Notes under the pieces: model-generated | The model's database searches: none | Told to the model about the DNA's origin: nothing | What the model saw: the letters and a program-made list of their open reading frames with translations, nothing else | Made by a program: the position numbers and the translations under genes | Assembly: GCF_003611635.1 (NCBI RefSeq) | Contig: NZ_RAVZ01000032.1 | Span: 1 to 44,000 of the forward strand | Length of the DNA: 44,000 bases | Direction of reading: 5' to 3' | Source of the DNA: Corallococcus terminator | GTDB taxonomy: Bacteria > Myxococcota > Myxococcia > Myxococcales > Myxococcaceae | Shown: piece by piece, positions 24,838 through 33,336 of the stretch | Layout: each line of letters opens with the position of its first letter | Position numbering within the stretch: position 1 is the first letter of the stretch

Positions 24838-26079
24838 TCACGGAGCCGGGTGCAGCGGCTTCCGTGACTGCCAGTGCTCACGCAGTGCTGGCACGGAGAC
24901 CAGCTCCCGCTCCGGATAACGCAGCGCCGTCAGCTTGCCGCCGAACACGCAACCGGTGTCCAGGCAGACGGTGTTGTGGACCCACTCGGCCTCCGGCACC
25001 GAGGTGTGGCCGTACACCACCACCGCGCTCCCCCGGTACTGCTCCGCCCAGTCGGCCCGCACCGGCAGGCCATACGCATCCGCTTCGCCCGTCGTCTCGC
25101 CGTAGAGCGCGAAGTCGCGCATCTCCGTGGAGTCGCGCCCGTGCATCGACTCCTTCAGGCCCGCGTGCGCCACCACCAGCCGGCCGTCATCCAGGACGTA
25201 GTGCGGCGAGCGGGCTTCGATGAAGTCCGCCACCGCCCCTGAGAATTCCGGCGGCTCGCGCTCCAACTGCTCCAGCGTCATCGCAAGCCCGCGCGCGACC
25301 CGCACGTCCTTGCCCCGCAGCTTCTTGAGCAGCTTGATTTCATGGTTGCCCGGCACGCACAGCGCCGTGCCTGCCTCCACCATGCCCATCACCAGACGCA
25401 GCACCTCCGTCACGCCGGGCCCCCGGTCGATGAGGTCGCCCAGGAACACCACCTTGCGCCCCGCCGGCACGCCCACGTCGAAGCCGCGAGCACCGTCCGC
25501 GCGCGGAGCGACCGCGTAGCCCAGCTTCGTCAGCAGCGCCTTCAGCTCCTCGAAACACCCGTGGATGTCTCCGATGATGTCGAACGGTCCGTGTTCATCC
25601 TGGCGGTGGCTGGGCACGCGCTGCCGTTCGAACTCCACCGCGTCCACCGCCTCCGGCGTGAGCACGTGGATGTGTTTGAAGCCCTCCTTCGGCAGGCTCC
25701 GCAGGGCGTTCTGCAGTTGCTGCACCTGGTTGCGCAGCCCACGCGCGCTGGTGCCGGGACGCAAGCGATTGCGCTCCAGCAGGAGCGCCTCCGGCAGGTC
25801 CAGCACCACCGCCACCAGGGGCACGTGATGCTCGCGCGCCAGCGCCATCCAGCGCTTGCGCGACTCGGCGCTCAGAGGAACGCCGTCGATGACGGTGAAC
25901 GCCCCGCGCGCCAGCCTCGCGGCCACGTCGGCGTGCAGGGTGGCCTCTGGAGACGTGCTGCCGCTGGATTCCGACAGCACGTCCGTGGGTGGGAAGTGCC
26001 GGCTTGCGAGCGTGGAGCGGCCAGAGCCGGAGGGACCGATGAGCAGCACGAGGGACTGCCCGGGGAGTTGGAGCTTCAT
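24838..26079 (-). CDS. Pnkp-like kinase-phosphatase, kinase site degenerate, no ligase
   Basis: A 413-residue protein from ATG 26079 that matches the N-terminal two thirds of bacterial polynucleotide kinase-phosphatase (Pnkp). The phosphatase is intact: Asp171/His173 (GDIHG), Asp215 and Arg219 (GDLIDRG), Asn245/His246 (GNHE), His305 (AHAG) and His358 (YGHT). The kinase P-loop reads GPSGSGRST with Arg21 in place of the Walker Lys, and the region that in Clostridium Pnkp holds Asp38 and Arg41 reads SESSGST, so phosphoryl transfer is doubtful. The ligase domain is missing and no hen1 gene is near, so this is not the RNA-repair cassette. It likely removes phosphates from RNA or nucleotide ends. 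It is convergent with the diiron enzyme gene. Confidence 0.85.
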   Translation of the reverse strand: MKLQLPGQSLVLLIGPSGSGRSTLASRHFPPTDVLSESSGSTSPEATLHADVAARLARGAFTVIDGVPLSAESRKRWMALAREHHVPLVAVVLDLPEALLLERNRLRPGTSARGLRNQVQQLQNALRSLPKEGFKHIHVLTPEAVDAVEFERQRVPSHRQDEHGPFDIIGDIHGCFEELKALLTKLGYAVAPRADGARGFDVGVPAGRKVVFLGDLIDRGPGVTEVLRLVMGMVEAGTALCVPGNHEIKLLKKLRGKDVRVARGLAMTLEQLEREPPEFSGAVADFIEARSPHYVLDDGRLVVAHAGLKESMHGRDSTEMRDFALYGETTGEADAYGLPVRADWAEQYRGSAVVVYGHTSVPEAEWVHNTVCLDTGCVFGGKLTALRYPERELVSVPALREHWQSRKPLHPAP

Positions 26080-26258
26080 GGCTTGAACACCGACGTGAGG
26101 GTCGGCGTACCGACCGGCGCCCCTTCCGGGGCAGGACGCACGCGGACACTCCCGCGCGCGACCCCGACCGGCGCCCGGGTCACGCGAAGGTTCGCGGACC
26201 CTCCGGTTCCGGACGGGATGAGCCCCCTACGTGCGGATGCGCTCCCTCCTGACACGCG

Positions 26259-26780
26259 TCACTTCAAAGGCAGGACGAAGGCTTCCAGGTACACCTCCGG
26301 ACGATCGATGTCGCCCGACGGCGTGCGCTGGTAGCCCCGGCGCTCGTACATGCGCGCCACGCCCGTCGCGCCCCGGCGCACGTGCAGCGTGATGGCATCC
26401 ACGCCCCAGCGCCTCGCGAGGACCTCCGTCTCCGCCAGCAGCGGCTGCGCCAGGCCCTGCCCGTGGAAGCGCACCGACGTGGCCAGCGCCCGCAGGTCCG
26501 CCGTGCGAGGCAGCCAGGATTCGGAACCCGGCGAACCCGGCGGGTACAGGGCCACCGTGCCCACGACCTCGCCGTCCAGCTCCGCCACCAGGAGGGTGCA
26601 TTCCTTGCGGCGTGAGGCCACGTCGCGCAGGAAGGCCTTGCGCTCCTCGGAGTAGACGACCTCCGGCAGCTTCTTCGAGTACTGCGTGATGAAGGCTTCC
26701 ACCAGCAGCTCGCCAATCGCCCCGTCATCCGCGGGGCGAACCTCGCGGATGAGGATCCGCGCCACCAGGTCCGTGCTCAT
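26259..26780 (-). CDS. GNAT family N-acetyltransferase
   Basis: A 173-residue cytosolic protein from ATG 26780. The fold is a single GNAT domain: LIREVRPADDGAI at the start, strand TLLVAELDGEVVGTVAL, the acetyl-CoA motif FHGQGLAQPLL (Q/RxxGxG/A variant) and the C-terminal MYERRGYQRTP. It should transfer an acetyl group to an amine of a small molecule or a protein. A 179-base gap separates it from the Pnkp-like start, and nothing in the neighbours points to a substrate. Confidence 0.88.
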   Translation of the reverse strand: MSTDLVARILIREVRPADDGAIGELLVEAFITQYSKKLPEVVYSEERKAFLRDVASRRKECTLLVAELDGEVVGTVALYPPGSPGSESWLPRTADLRALATSVRFHGQGLAQPLLAETEVLARRWGVDAITLHVRRGATGVARMYERRGYQRTPSGDIDRPEVYLEAFVLPLK

Positions 26781-26851
26781 GCGTCGCCCCCTAGCACGCT
26801 GACTGCCAGGGGGGACAGCGCTGTCACGCCCTCATGCGCCGGGCGGACGGC

Positions 26852-27112
26852 CTAGCACTCGTTGAGGTACTGCCGGAAGGCCGACGTCCTGCCCCAGCTC
26901 TCCCACGAGCCGCAGTAACAACCCCGGCCACCAATCTGCTGCGAATACGTCCCGTCGCTGAAGTACATGATCAGATTGTCCGGGCTGCTCGCACAGTCGG
27001 GAATCGCTGCCTCCTGCGTGGCCAGCTCAGGCGCCTCCTCCTGCTCCATCGCGGGACCACAGCCCACCATCAGCGCCGTTGCCAACACACCACCGAGAAT
27101 GCTCGCTCGCAT
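26852..27112 (-). CDS. Small Cys-containing lipoprotein (DUF6289-like)
   Basis: An 86-residue protein from ATG 27112 (MRASILGGVLATALMVGC), lipidation Cys18. After an acidic linker (QEEAPELATQEAAIPD) comes a short domain with YFSDGTYSQQIG, GRGCYCGSW and a C-terminal Cys. This pattern resembles the small myxobacterial/actinobacterial DUF6289 proteins, which carry a YYSDxxxxxxVG motif and several Cys and have no known function. The assignment is tentative. A 6-bp stem (AGGGTT/AACCCT, 27125-27144) lies just upstream of the start. Confidence 0.65.
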   Translation of the reverse strand: MRASILGGVLATALMVGCGPAMEQEEAPELATQEAAIPDCASSPDNLIMYFSDGTYSQQIGGRGCYCGSWESWGRTSAFRQYLNEC

Positions 27113-27124
27113 GTGACCTCCGTC

Positions 27125-27144
27125 AGGGTTGCGCCGCAAACCCT
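27125..27144 (-). promoter_or_regulatory. Short hairpin in leader of small lipoprotein gene
   Basis: AGGGTT (27125-27130) pairs with AACCCT (27139-27144) across an 8-base loop, 13 bases before the lipoprotein start on the minus strand. It could hide the ribosome binding site or stabilise the leader. It may be chance. Confidence 0.3.
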
Positions 27145-27198
27145 AACAAAGGCGAGCCTTCCTTGGAATACGTGACACCCCTGGGGTGAACCCGGGGC

Positions 27199-28587
27199 TC
27201 AAACCTTCTGGTATGGCAGCTCGACCGTGAAGGTGGCCCCGCTGCCGGGCTCACTCTCGACGCGAAGGATGCCACCGTGGGCTTCGACCACCTGTCTGGC
27301 AACCCAGAGCCCCAGCCCCAATCCGCCATAGCTGCTCGTCGGCACCGCGCGCTCGAACGGGTCGAAGATGCGGGCCTGCGCATCGAGGGGAACCCCGATG
27401 CCGTGGTCCTGGAGCACGAGCCTTGCCCGGTCCCTGGATGCCTTCACCACCACCTCCACGGGCTTGCCCGCCCCGTATTTGAGGGCGTTGGAGAGCAGGT
27501 TCGTCATCACCTGCTCAAGCCGTGACCGGTCCCACTGGCCCCACACCGGCTGCTCGACGAGCACCCGGAGCTGGCAGCCCGACCGGGTCACCGCTTCGGC
27601 GGAGCGCTCCACCACGTCGAGCACGACGGCCGCCAGGTCGCACTCCCCTACCTGGATCGCGAGCCGCCCCGCGCGGATGCGGACGACATCCAGGAGATTC
27701 TCCGTGAGCGTGCCGAGCCGCTGCGTCTGCTGCCGTGCTCGCTCCACCCGCTCCCGCACCCGCTCGTCGCCCACCTCCCGCGCCAGACGCGTGAGGGAGT
27801 GGAGCTGGAGCTGGAGGGTCGTCAGGGGGGTGCGCAGCTCGTGCCCGGCGACGGACAGGAAGTCATCGCGCAGCCGCACCGCCACCAACAGCTCCTTCTC
27901 GATGCGCTTGCGGTGTTCAATCTCCGTTTCGAGCATCTTGGAGCGTTGCTGAAGGACAGCGACTTCGCGCAGGCGCAGCTCATCCGCGAGGACCTGCGAA
28001 TAGGCCTCGGTGGGACTGACGTGGGCATGCGCGCCGCAGACCTCGTGGAACACCCGCGCATCCTCCTGCGTCTGGAACCCTCCCAACGCATAGGCGCAGA
28101 GCAGGCCAAAGGGGTGCGACTTGCCAAGCTCGTTCCACTGCTCCTCCAACAGGAGCGCGGCCTGGGGATTTTGATCCTTCAGGAGCAGGTCCACCATTTC
28201 ACCGAAGGCGCGCACCCTCCGCCCGCCAGCGGTGTGATGGCTCCTGTCGAGCACCTCTCCGATGACCTGCTGGAAGCGACTCCAGTCTGGCAGTCCATCG
28301 ACCATGAACCTTGAGAGGGTTTCCCTGGCATCGAGCAGGACGAGCCGCCCGTCTTCCAGGGCGCGTTCCACGTTGACGCCCAGGGCCATCAGCCGCGCCG
28401 TGAAGCCTTTCGCGTGGGCCTCCGAAGCGATGACGACAGCGGGTTCACCCTCCTGGAAACCGGCGTCCAGGAACTTCGCGACCACGTCGAAAAGGAACGA
28501 CGGGTCCTCGTAGAATTGGACGCGGTGGTCACTGTCTCCCGACGGATGCTGGCGTTGCGCCGTACCTCCTCCGTGGGCTGAGCTCAT
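27199..28587 (-). CDS. MEDS-domain sensor histidine kinase
   Basis: A 462-residue cytosolic protein from ATG 28587. Residues about 20-185 form a MEDS domain (HRVQFYEDPSFLFDVVAKFL; GEPAVVIASEAH), the DcmR-type sensor found in methanogen and methylotroph regulators. A coiled-coil linker (about 200-240) leads to the HisKA domain with phospho-acceptor His249 in SVAGHELRTPLT, then a HATPase_c domain with N box (NLLSNALKYG), G1 (DHGIGV) and G2 (GLGLGLW). It has no membrane segment, so it senses an intracellular or diffusible signal. No response regulator gene is adjacent, so it is an orphan kinase. A CACCCCTGGGGTG palindrome just after the stop may help termination. Confidence 0.92.
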   Translation of the reverse strand: MSSAHGGGTAQRQHPSGDSDHRVQFYEDPSFLFDVVAKFLDAGFQEGEPAVVIASEAHAKGFTARLMALGVNVERALEDGRLVLLDARETLSRFMVDGLPDWSRFQQVIGEVLDRSHHTAGGRRVRAFGEMVDLLLKDQNPQAALLLEEQWNELGKSHPFGLLCAYALGGFQTQEDARVFHEVCGAHAHVSPTEAYSQVLADELRLREVAVLQQRSKMLETEIEHRKRIEKELLVAVRLRDDFLSVAGHELRTPLTTLQLQLHSLTRLAREVGDERVRERVERARQQTQRLGTLTENLLDVVRIRAGRLAIQVGECDLAAVVLDVVERSAEAVTRSGCQLRVLVEQPVWGQWDRSRLEQVMTNLLSNALKYGAGKPVEVVVKASRDRARLVLQDHGIGVPLDAQARIFDPFERAVPTSSYGGLGLGLWVARQVVEAHGGILRVESEPGSGATFTVELPYQKV

Positions 28588-28712
28588 GGGGCATCATACG
28601 GTCGACGAAGGAATCCGCATCCGTCCCGCCCTGGGGTTGCATCCCTGGCGGCATCGCTCGCGACCTTCGTGCCAGGGACACGTCATGTTCTCCACGCTTG
28701 GAATGATGGCTT

Positions 28713-30665
28713 TCAGCCAGGGCGCTGACACACCTTTTTCCGAGCCCGCTCCCGCCGCGCGCCCGCGAGCGCCCAGGCCGCGAACAGCAGACTCCCCGCC
28801 ACCGCGGCGGATCCGCCTCCGCCCGTGGTGCAGCCACCCGTCGGCGCTCCCGCCTCCGCGTCTTCACCCGGCCTGACCGTGGGCGTCTCCGCCGGAGGCC
28901 CCTCCGCGACGTCTTCCGGTGGCGTGCCCGCATCCGTGGGGTCCGTGGGACTTCCTGCGTCCGGCGGCGTGCCCGCGTCGGGGGCGGGTTCCGCTCCGGC
29001 GGTCAGCTCCTGATGGCGCTGGATGAGCCGCAGCCGCGCCGCATCGAACGCGGCACCGTCGTCCGGCACACGCGACGCGGCCGGAATCAGCTCCCGCGCC
29101 ACCTTGCGCGCGAAGCCGGGGTCTCCCGCGTCGCTCACCGCCTTGAGCCACTCGTAGTCCTGCATGCCCTGGCGGATGAGCTTCAGGCGCAGGGACGCCA
29201 CCGGCACGTCCGTCGTGCCGCCAATCGCAGCCGGCGTGCCCGGATAGAAGAGCGTCCCATCCCCATTGCCATTGAAGCGGTACTGGTCCGTCCACGCCGT
29301 GGAGAGCATGCCCACCGACTGGTAGTAGAGTTCCCCCGTCGCGCCCTCCAGGAACGTCACCCACTCCATCGCGCGAGCCTTCGCCGACGAGCGGTCCAGC
29401 ATGTACGACGGCCACCCCGCGCCCGGCTTGTTCTCCGGCGCGTTGGTCCCATACGCACAGCCGTGGCTCATGCAGCTCTGATACATCCACAACGCCGTAC
29501 CCGGACGCTTCAGGAAGTCCGTGTACGTGTCGCGCTGGTCTCCCCGGAAGGTGCCCTCCGTGCCGTCCAGGTGGTTCACCAGCGGCACCACCGAGTCCAC
29601 CAGGCCCTCCAGGTCGTGGTTGCCCATCTCGTGCGAGTTCGTCGTCAGCAGCGTGCGCAATCCGGGCGCCGCCTGCCGCACCAGCTCCGCCGTCGCGTGC
29701 ACCTGCTCGAAGCTCGTGCCGTAGGGGGGTTCGTCGCCCAGTTGCACATAGGCCCGGTCCAACCAGCCCTTCGCCTTCATGTGCGCGGTGAAGTCCCTCA
29801 GGTTCTGCGCGTCGAGTGGCCCCACGTACTCCAGGCTCGTCATCCGCGCGCCGGGCAGGCGCGTGGGCGCGGTGCCGTCCAGGTACGGGCCCCACGTCGC
29901 GTCGAAGTCGCTCCACGCGGGCGGCCACGGCTTGCGAGGAAAGAGGCTGGACAGCGTGAAGCGGTGCTCCAACGCCATGCGCTGGTAGCGCGCGAGCAGC
30001 GGCTGCAATTCCTGCGGCGTGCAGTCCTCCCGGCCCGTGTGCGCGCGGCACACGTGCGGCGGCCACAGCAGGAACGCCGACGGCAGCGAGGACGTGCTCG
30101 GCAACGTCGCGTCCACCACCGTGAGCCTCGCCGTCACCTGCCGCTGGAAGCCTCCGGCCGCCTCCACCGTCACCGTGCCGGTGTAGTCCCCGGGGGGCGC
30201 GTCCTTCGGCACGTGCACGTCCACCCAGACGGCGCGCGCCTCGCCCGCGGGCACGTCGAAGGGGAACGCCGTGCGCTGCTCCCCGGCGACCTCGTCCGTG
30301 TCCGGCACCAGTCCGTCCGGCCACCGGCCCACCGGCTCTCCCGCCACGGAGGCCTTCTTCGTGGTGACGAGCGCCTCGCGGTACAGCGTCACGTCCGGCC
30401 CTTGCAGCTTCGTGGGGCCCTCCAACGACGGCAGTCGGGCGCGTACGCCCTGGAGGCCCGAGTCCCCGCCGTGCAGCGCCACCTGGAAGGAGACGAACTC
30501 ATTGCGCGCCGCGGTGAGGCGCACCTCGGTGGCGCTCCGGGCGGCGCTCTCCGGCCGCACCTTCACCATCAGCCCCTCGCCCCACACGGCGGGACTGGCC
30601 GCGAAGGCCGGCAGGGCCACGGACAGCGACAGCAGGGCGAGGCGCAGGGGTCGAATCGAAGGCAT
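28713..30665 (-). CDS. DUF4091 (GH123-like) exported protein with MYXO-CTERM tail
   Basis: A 650-residue protein from ATG 30665 (MPSIRPLRLALLSLSVALPAFA, signal peptide). The N-terminal half is a beta-sandwich with Ig-like character (GDYTGTVTVEAAGG). The middle is the DUF4091 TIM-barrel-like domain related to GH123, with a conserved Asp-Glu pair in QLGDEPPYG (about residue 310). A Pro/Asp/Thr/Ala-rich stalk follows from about 560, then GGCTTGGGG, one hydrophobic helix and a basic end (ARRERARKK). That end is a MYXO-CTERM sorting signal, cleaved by myxosortase for display on the outer surface. It is probably a glycan hydrolase on the cell surface; the sugar is unknown. Confidence 0.85.
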   Translation of the reverse strand: MPSIRPLRLALLSLSVALPAFAASPAVWGEGLMVKVRPESAARSATEVRLTAARNEFVSFQVALHGGDSGLQGVRARLPSLEGPTKLQGPDVTLYREALVTTKKASVAGEPVGRWPDGLVPDTDEVAGEQRTAFPFDVPAGEARAVWVDVHVPKDAPPGDYTGTVTVEAAGGFQRQVTARLTVVDATLPSTSSLPSAFLLWPPHVCRAHTGREDCTPQELQPLLARYQRMALEHRFTLSSLFPRKPWPPAWSDFDATWGPYLDGTAPTRLPGARMTSLEYVGPLDAQNLRDFTAHMKAKGWLDRAYVQLGDEPPYGTSFEQVHATAELVRQAAPGLRTLLTTNSHEMGNHDLEGLVDSVVPLVNHLDGTEGTFRGDQRDTYTDFLKRPGTALWMYQSCMSHGCAYGTNAPENKPGAGWPSYMLDRSSAKARAMEWVTFLEGATGELYYQSVGMLSTAWTDQYRFNGNGDGTLFYPGTPAAIGGTTDVPVASLRLKLIRQGMQDYEWLKAVSDAGDPGFARKVARELIPAASRVPDDGAAFDAARLRLIQRHQELTAGAEPAPDAGTPPDAGSPTDPTDAGTPPEDVAEGPPAETPTVRPGEDAEAGAPTGGCTTGGGGSAAVAGSLLFAAWALAGARRERARKKVCQRPG

Positions 30666-30724
30666 GAAGGAAGAAACGCGTCCTGGCCCTCGCCCGCTTC
30701 CCGCGCGGAGCGCTCCTGTCAGCC

Positions 30725-30750
30725 GGGCGGGCGGGCAGGCGGGCAGCGGG
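30725..30750 (+). other. Possible G-quadruplex motif
   Basis: Five G3 runs at 30725, 30729, 30733, 30741 and 30748 with loops of 1, 1, 5 and 4 bases, in the 151-base gap between the phospholipase-D lipoprotein and the DUF4091 gene, both on the minus strand. In a genome this GC-rich, chance is a real explanation. Confidence 0.35.
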
Positions 30751-30816
30751 CCCTGCTCCTCCACGACGTGGGACGCGCGGACCGTGGCCCTTCGCGTTCG
30801 CGGCGCACGGTCCGAC

Positions 30817-32061
30817 CTACAGGAAATCGCCGATGATGCTGGGGAGCTGTTCGCCCAGCTTCTGAAGCAGGCCCCGGTTCTTCCAGCCCTTCCAGTGGAT
30901 CTCCCGGGAATGGGTGAGGTCCTGCTCGAAGGCGGCCCCCAGCTCCTTCGCCAGCTCCGGGTCCTCCACCATCAGGGAGCCTTCCTCGGTGTGGTTGAGC
31001 GCCAGCGGATCCATGTTGGTGGACCCCACGATGCCCAGCGTGTCGTCCGCGAGCAGCATCTTGGAGTGCATCATGGAGACTTCGTACTCCCAGATGCGCA
31101 CCCCCGCCTCCAGCAGCCGCGCATAGGACGCGCGCTGCGCCGTGAGCACGGGCTTCACGTCGTGGTGGCGGCCGGGCACCAGCACGCGCACGTCCACGCC
31201 CTGGCGCGCCTTCTCGATGAGCATGTCGCTCAGGGCTTCGGGCGGGATGAAGTACGAGTTGGCGATCCACAGCCGGTGCTTCGCCGACGCGATGGACAGC
31301 GCCCACATCTTGGACGCCTCCGACAGGAAGCGGTGGCTGGTGCTCGCCACGAAACACGCGTGGGCTTCACCCGCTGGAGGAAGCGGCGGGAAGGACTCCG
31401 GCGGCAGGAAGTCACCACCGGACTCCTGCCAGTTCTCCGCGAAGGCCACCTGCATGCCGCGCACGGCGGGCCCGCGCACGCGCACGTTGGTGTCGCGCCA
31501 GGTCTCCGCCCCGTCGCCGTTGCCCAGCCAACTGCGCCAGATGCCGAAGCCGCCGGTCAGCCCGACCTCGCCGTCGCGGATCACCATCTTGCGGTGCATG
31601 CGCGCGCGGATGCGCACCGCGTCCAGGGAGCCCACCGCGCCCTGGAATGGACGGTAGATGCGCACATCACAGCCGGCGTCCGCGAGCACGGGGGACACGA
31701 CCTCGAAGTTCACGCTGCCCAGCGGATCCACGAGCACGCGGCACTGCACGCCGGGTGCGCGCTCGCGCAGCGCGATGAGCAGCCGGTCCGACGGGATGCC
31801 CGGACGCCAGATGTAGCTGGCGATGTGGATGCTGGAGCGGGCGGCGCGGATCTCCTCCACCATGACGTCGAAGACCCGGCCGTTCTGCACCAGCTCCACG
31901 CCGTTGCCCGGCTCCAGCGGCATCCCGAGCGTCTGGGTGATGGCGACGGAGCGAGCCACCGGGTCCTCCGGCAACGCGCGCAGACGCAGGTCATGTCGGT
32001 GGTTGGGATACGAACACCCCGCGGCGAGCAGGGCAATCAAGATGGGCCAGGCCAACCGCAC
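30817..32061 (-). CDS. Phospholipase D-like lipoprotein (cardiolipin synthase family)
   Basis: About 414 residues if translation starts at GTG 32061 (VRLAWPILIALLAAGC), giving lipidation Cys16; ATG 32127 would add 22 residues and remains possible. Two HKD motifs are intact: His156-Lys158-Asp163 (MHRKMVIRDG) and His332-Lys334-Asp339 (MHSKMLLADD), each followed by the Gly-Ser/Gly-Gly turn. The order and length match cardiolipin synthase-type PLD enzymes, which exchange or hydrolyse phosphatidyl groups. As a lipoprotein it acts on the periplasmic or outer face, unlike the membrane-spanning ClsA. It may remodel the outer-membrane phospholipids or degrade prey lipids; the sequence cannot tell. It is divergent from the gene at 32262. 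Confidence 0.85.
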   Translation of the reverse strand: MRLAWPILIALLAAGCSYPNHRHDLRLRALPEDPVARSVAITQTLGMPLEPGNGVELVQNGRVFDVMVEEIRAARSSIHIASYIWRPGIPSDRLLIALRERAPGVQCRVLVDPLGSVNFEVVSPVLADAGCDVRIYRPFQGAVGSLDAVRIRARMHRKMVIRDGEVGLTGGFGIWRSWLGNGDGAETWRDTNVRVRGPAVRGMQVAFAENWQESGGDFLPPESFPPLPPAGEAHACFVASTSHRFLSEASKMWALSIASAKHRLWIANSYFIPPEALSDMLIEKARQGVDVRVLVPGRHHDVKPVLTAQRASYARLLEAGVRIWEYEVSMMHSKMLLADDTLGIVGSTNMDPLALNHTEEGSLMVEDPELAKELGAAFEQDLTHSREIHWKGWKNRGLLQKLGEQLPSIIGDFL

Positions 32062-32261
32062 GGTCCGGAAGCTAGGGCAGCCCCCTCCAAGACGCACCCA
32101 CCGCGTGCGCGGGAGTCGAGGAAGCATCGGGATGGGCGCGGGCACCGTCCACCCGCTGACGGTTGCACCGGGTGTCTCAAGAGGCAGGTGGTGTCGGGCG
32201 CGCCGCATGCGCACTGCTGGGAGCGGTATCGGACAGCGGCCCGCGGAGGATGGACACGGAC

Positions 32262-33170
32262 ATGGAGCGACGGAGGAAGGGGCCGGCCTGGGACCGGGGA
32301 GTCCAGGCGCTCCTGTTGGGATGTCTGCTGGGGGCGCCGGTCGCGCTCGCGTCGCAACAGGCGCCAGAGGTGCGTCCCGCGCAGGCCGAGCCACCCGGGC
32401 TTCCCGCACCGACACAGGCAGCGCCCACGCCTGACGCAGGCCACGCGCCCGCATCGCCTGGAGCGCCGCCGACGTCCGGGACGCGCACACCCGACGCATC
32501 CGCGACACACGCCGAGCCGCCCGCCTCCGCCGCCGAGCCCCCACCATCGCCAGGGTCCACCGCCTCGGATGCGCCGTTCCTGGCCCCCCCCGGGACATCA
32601 CCTCCCGCCGTGCCTCCGCGCGTCCTGCGCTCCTTCATTCCGCACGGTGAACCCGACCCGGACGCGAAGCTGTCCGCGGGCACTCTCGTCGCGCACGGTG
32701 GCCTCACGCTGTTGCCCCTGGCCTCCGTCTGGGCCGCGACGCGCGTGGGCGGCGATACCCGCCTGGGCGCCACCGCCGCCGAGGCCGCCGCAGGTACCCT
32801 GCTGGCCTCGATTCCCGGACGCTTCCTCTTCGTCCACCCCTCCTATCCGCAGGGCCGCTGGCTGGAACTGGAAGTGGGCGCGTTCGGCGCCGCCTTCGTC
32901 GTGACTCCGCCCATCGCCGCGCTCGGCACCTGGGGCATGGGGGAAGTCGCGTTCGGCGACAGCGAACATCGCGGCCACGCGTACCTGGGCGCGCTCGGCG
33001 GCGCGACGGTGGGAATGCTGCTCGGCATCGCCGCGCACGAAGGCCTGAAACACCTCGCCGGCACCAGCGAACGGCTGGACACCCTGCGCCGCTACCTCGC
33101 GTTCTCCCTCATCGGCTCCGGCGCCACCGTGGGCTACCAGTGGAGCCGCACACCCACGCAGCGGCATTGA
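32262..33170 (+). CDS. Exported protein with Pro/Ala linker and hydrophobic C-terminal domain
   Basis: About 302 residues from ATG 32262 (MERRRKG); ATG 32250 is an alternative and GGAGG at 32245 sits a little far for 32262. A signal peptide spans about 12-30 (VQALLLGCLLGAPVALA). A long Pro/Ala/Thr-rich low-complexity linker (about 32-115) leads to a C-terminal domain of about 170 residues with three or four hydrophobic or Gly-rich stretches (LTLLPLASVWAATRVGG, AYLGALGGATVGMLLGIAA, LAFSLIGSGATVGY). The pattern suits an envelope protein, but no family is recognised. Codon use is like its neighbours. Confidence 0.65.
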   Translation: MERRRKGPAWDRGVQALLLGCLLGAPVALASQQAPEVRPAQAEPPGLPAPTQAAPTPDAGHAPASPGAPPTSGTRTPDASATHAEPPASAAEPPPSPGSTASDAPFLAPPGTSPPAVPPRVLRSFIPHGEPDPDAKLSAGTLVAHGGLTLLPLASVWAATRVGGDTRLGATAAEAAAGTLLASIPGRFLFVHPSYPQGRWLELEVGAFGAAFVVTPPIAALGTWGMGEVAFGDSEHRGHAYLGALGGATVGMLLGIAAHEGLKHLAGTSERLDTLRRYLAFSLIGSGATVGYQWSRTPTQRH

Positions 33171-33198
33171 CGCATTGTTTCGCCGCAGCGATGTTTCA
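33166..33198 (+). promoter_or_regulatory. ATTGACGCATTGTTTC...ATGTTTCA element
   Basis: A 16-base string at 33166-33181 matches 15 of 16 bases with 6521-6536, and each copy is followed by ATGTTTCA (33191-33198; 6540-6547). An inverted partial copy, TGAAACAA, lies at 33256-33263. The first copy runs over the stop codon of the gene before it. It precedes the secreted peptide gene here and the CLC-F gene at the other site, so it may be a promoter or regulator site. Confidence 0.45.
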
Positions 33199-33336
33199 TT
33201 TTTCTTCCCGCGTCCGTCGCCTCGGCACCCTGCTCCCCACACCGGCGCACGGGCCTGAAACAACACCCGTGGCGCTGTCAGACGGGGGCCCTAGAGTGCG
33301 CCTCGCAGCACGAACACGACCCAGGGAGAAGACACC

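Noticed and set aside
24838-26079. Bacterial Pnkp/Hen1 RNA-repair cassette
   Set aside because: The ligase domain is absent, there is no Hen1 methyltransferase gene, and the kinase site is degenerate.
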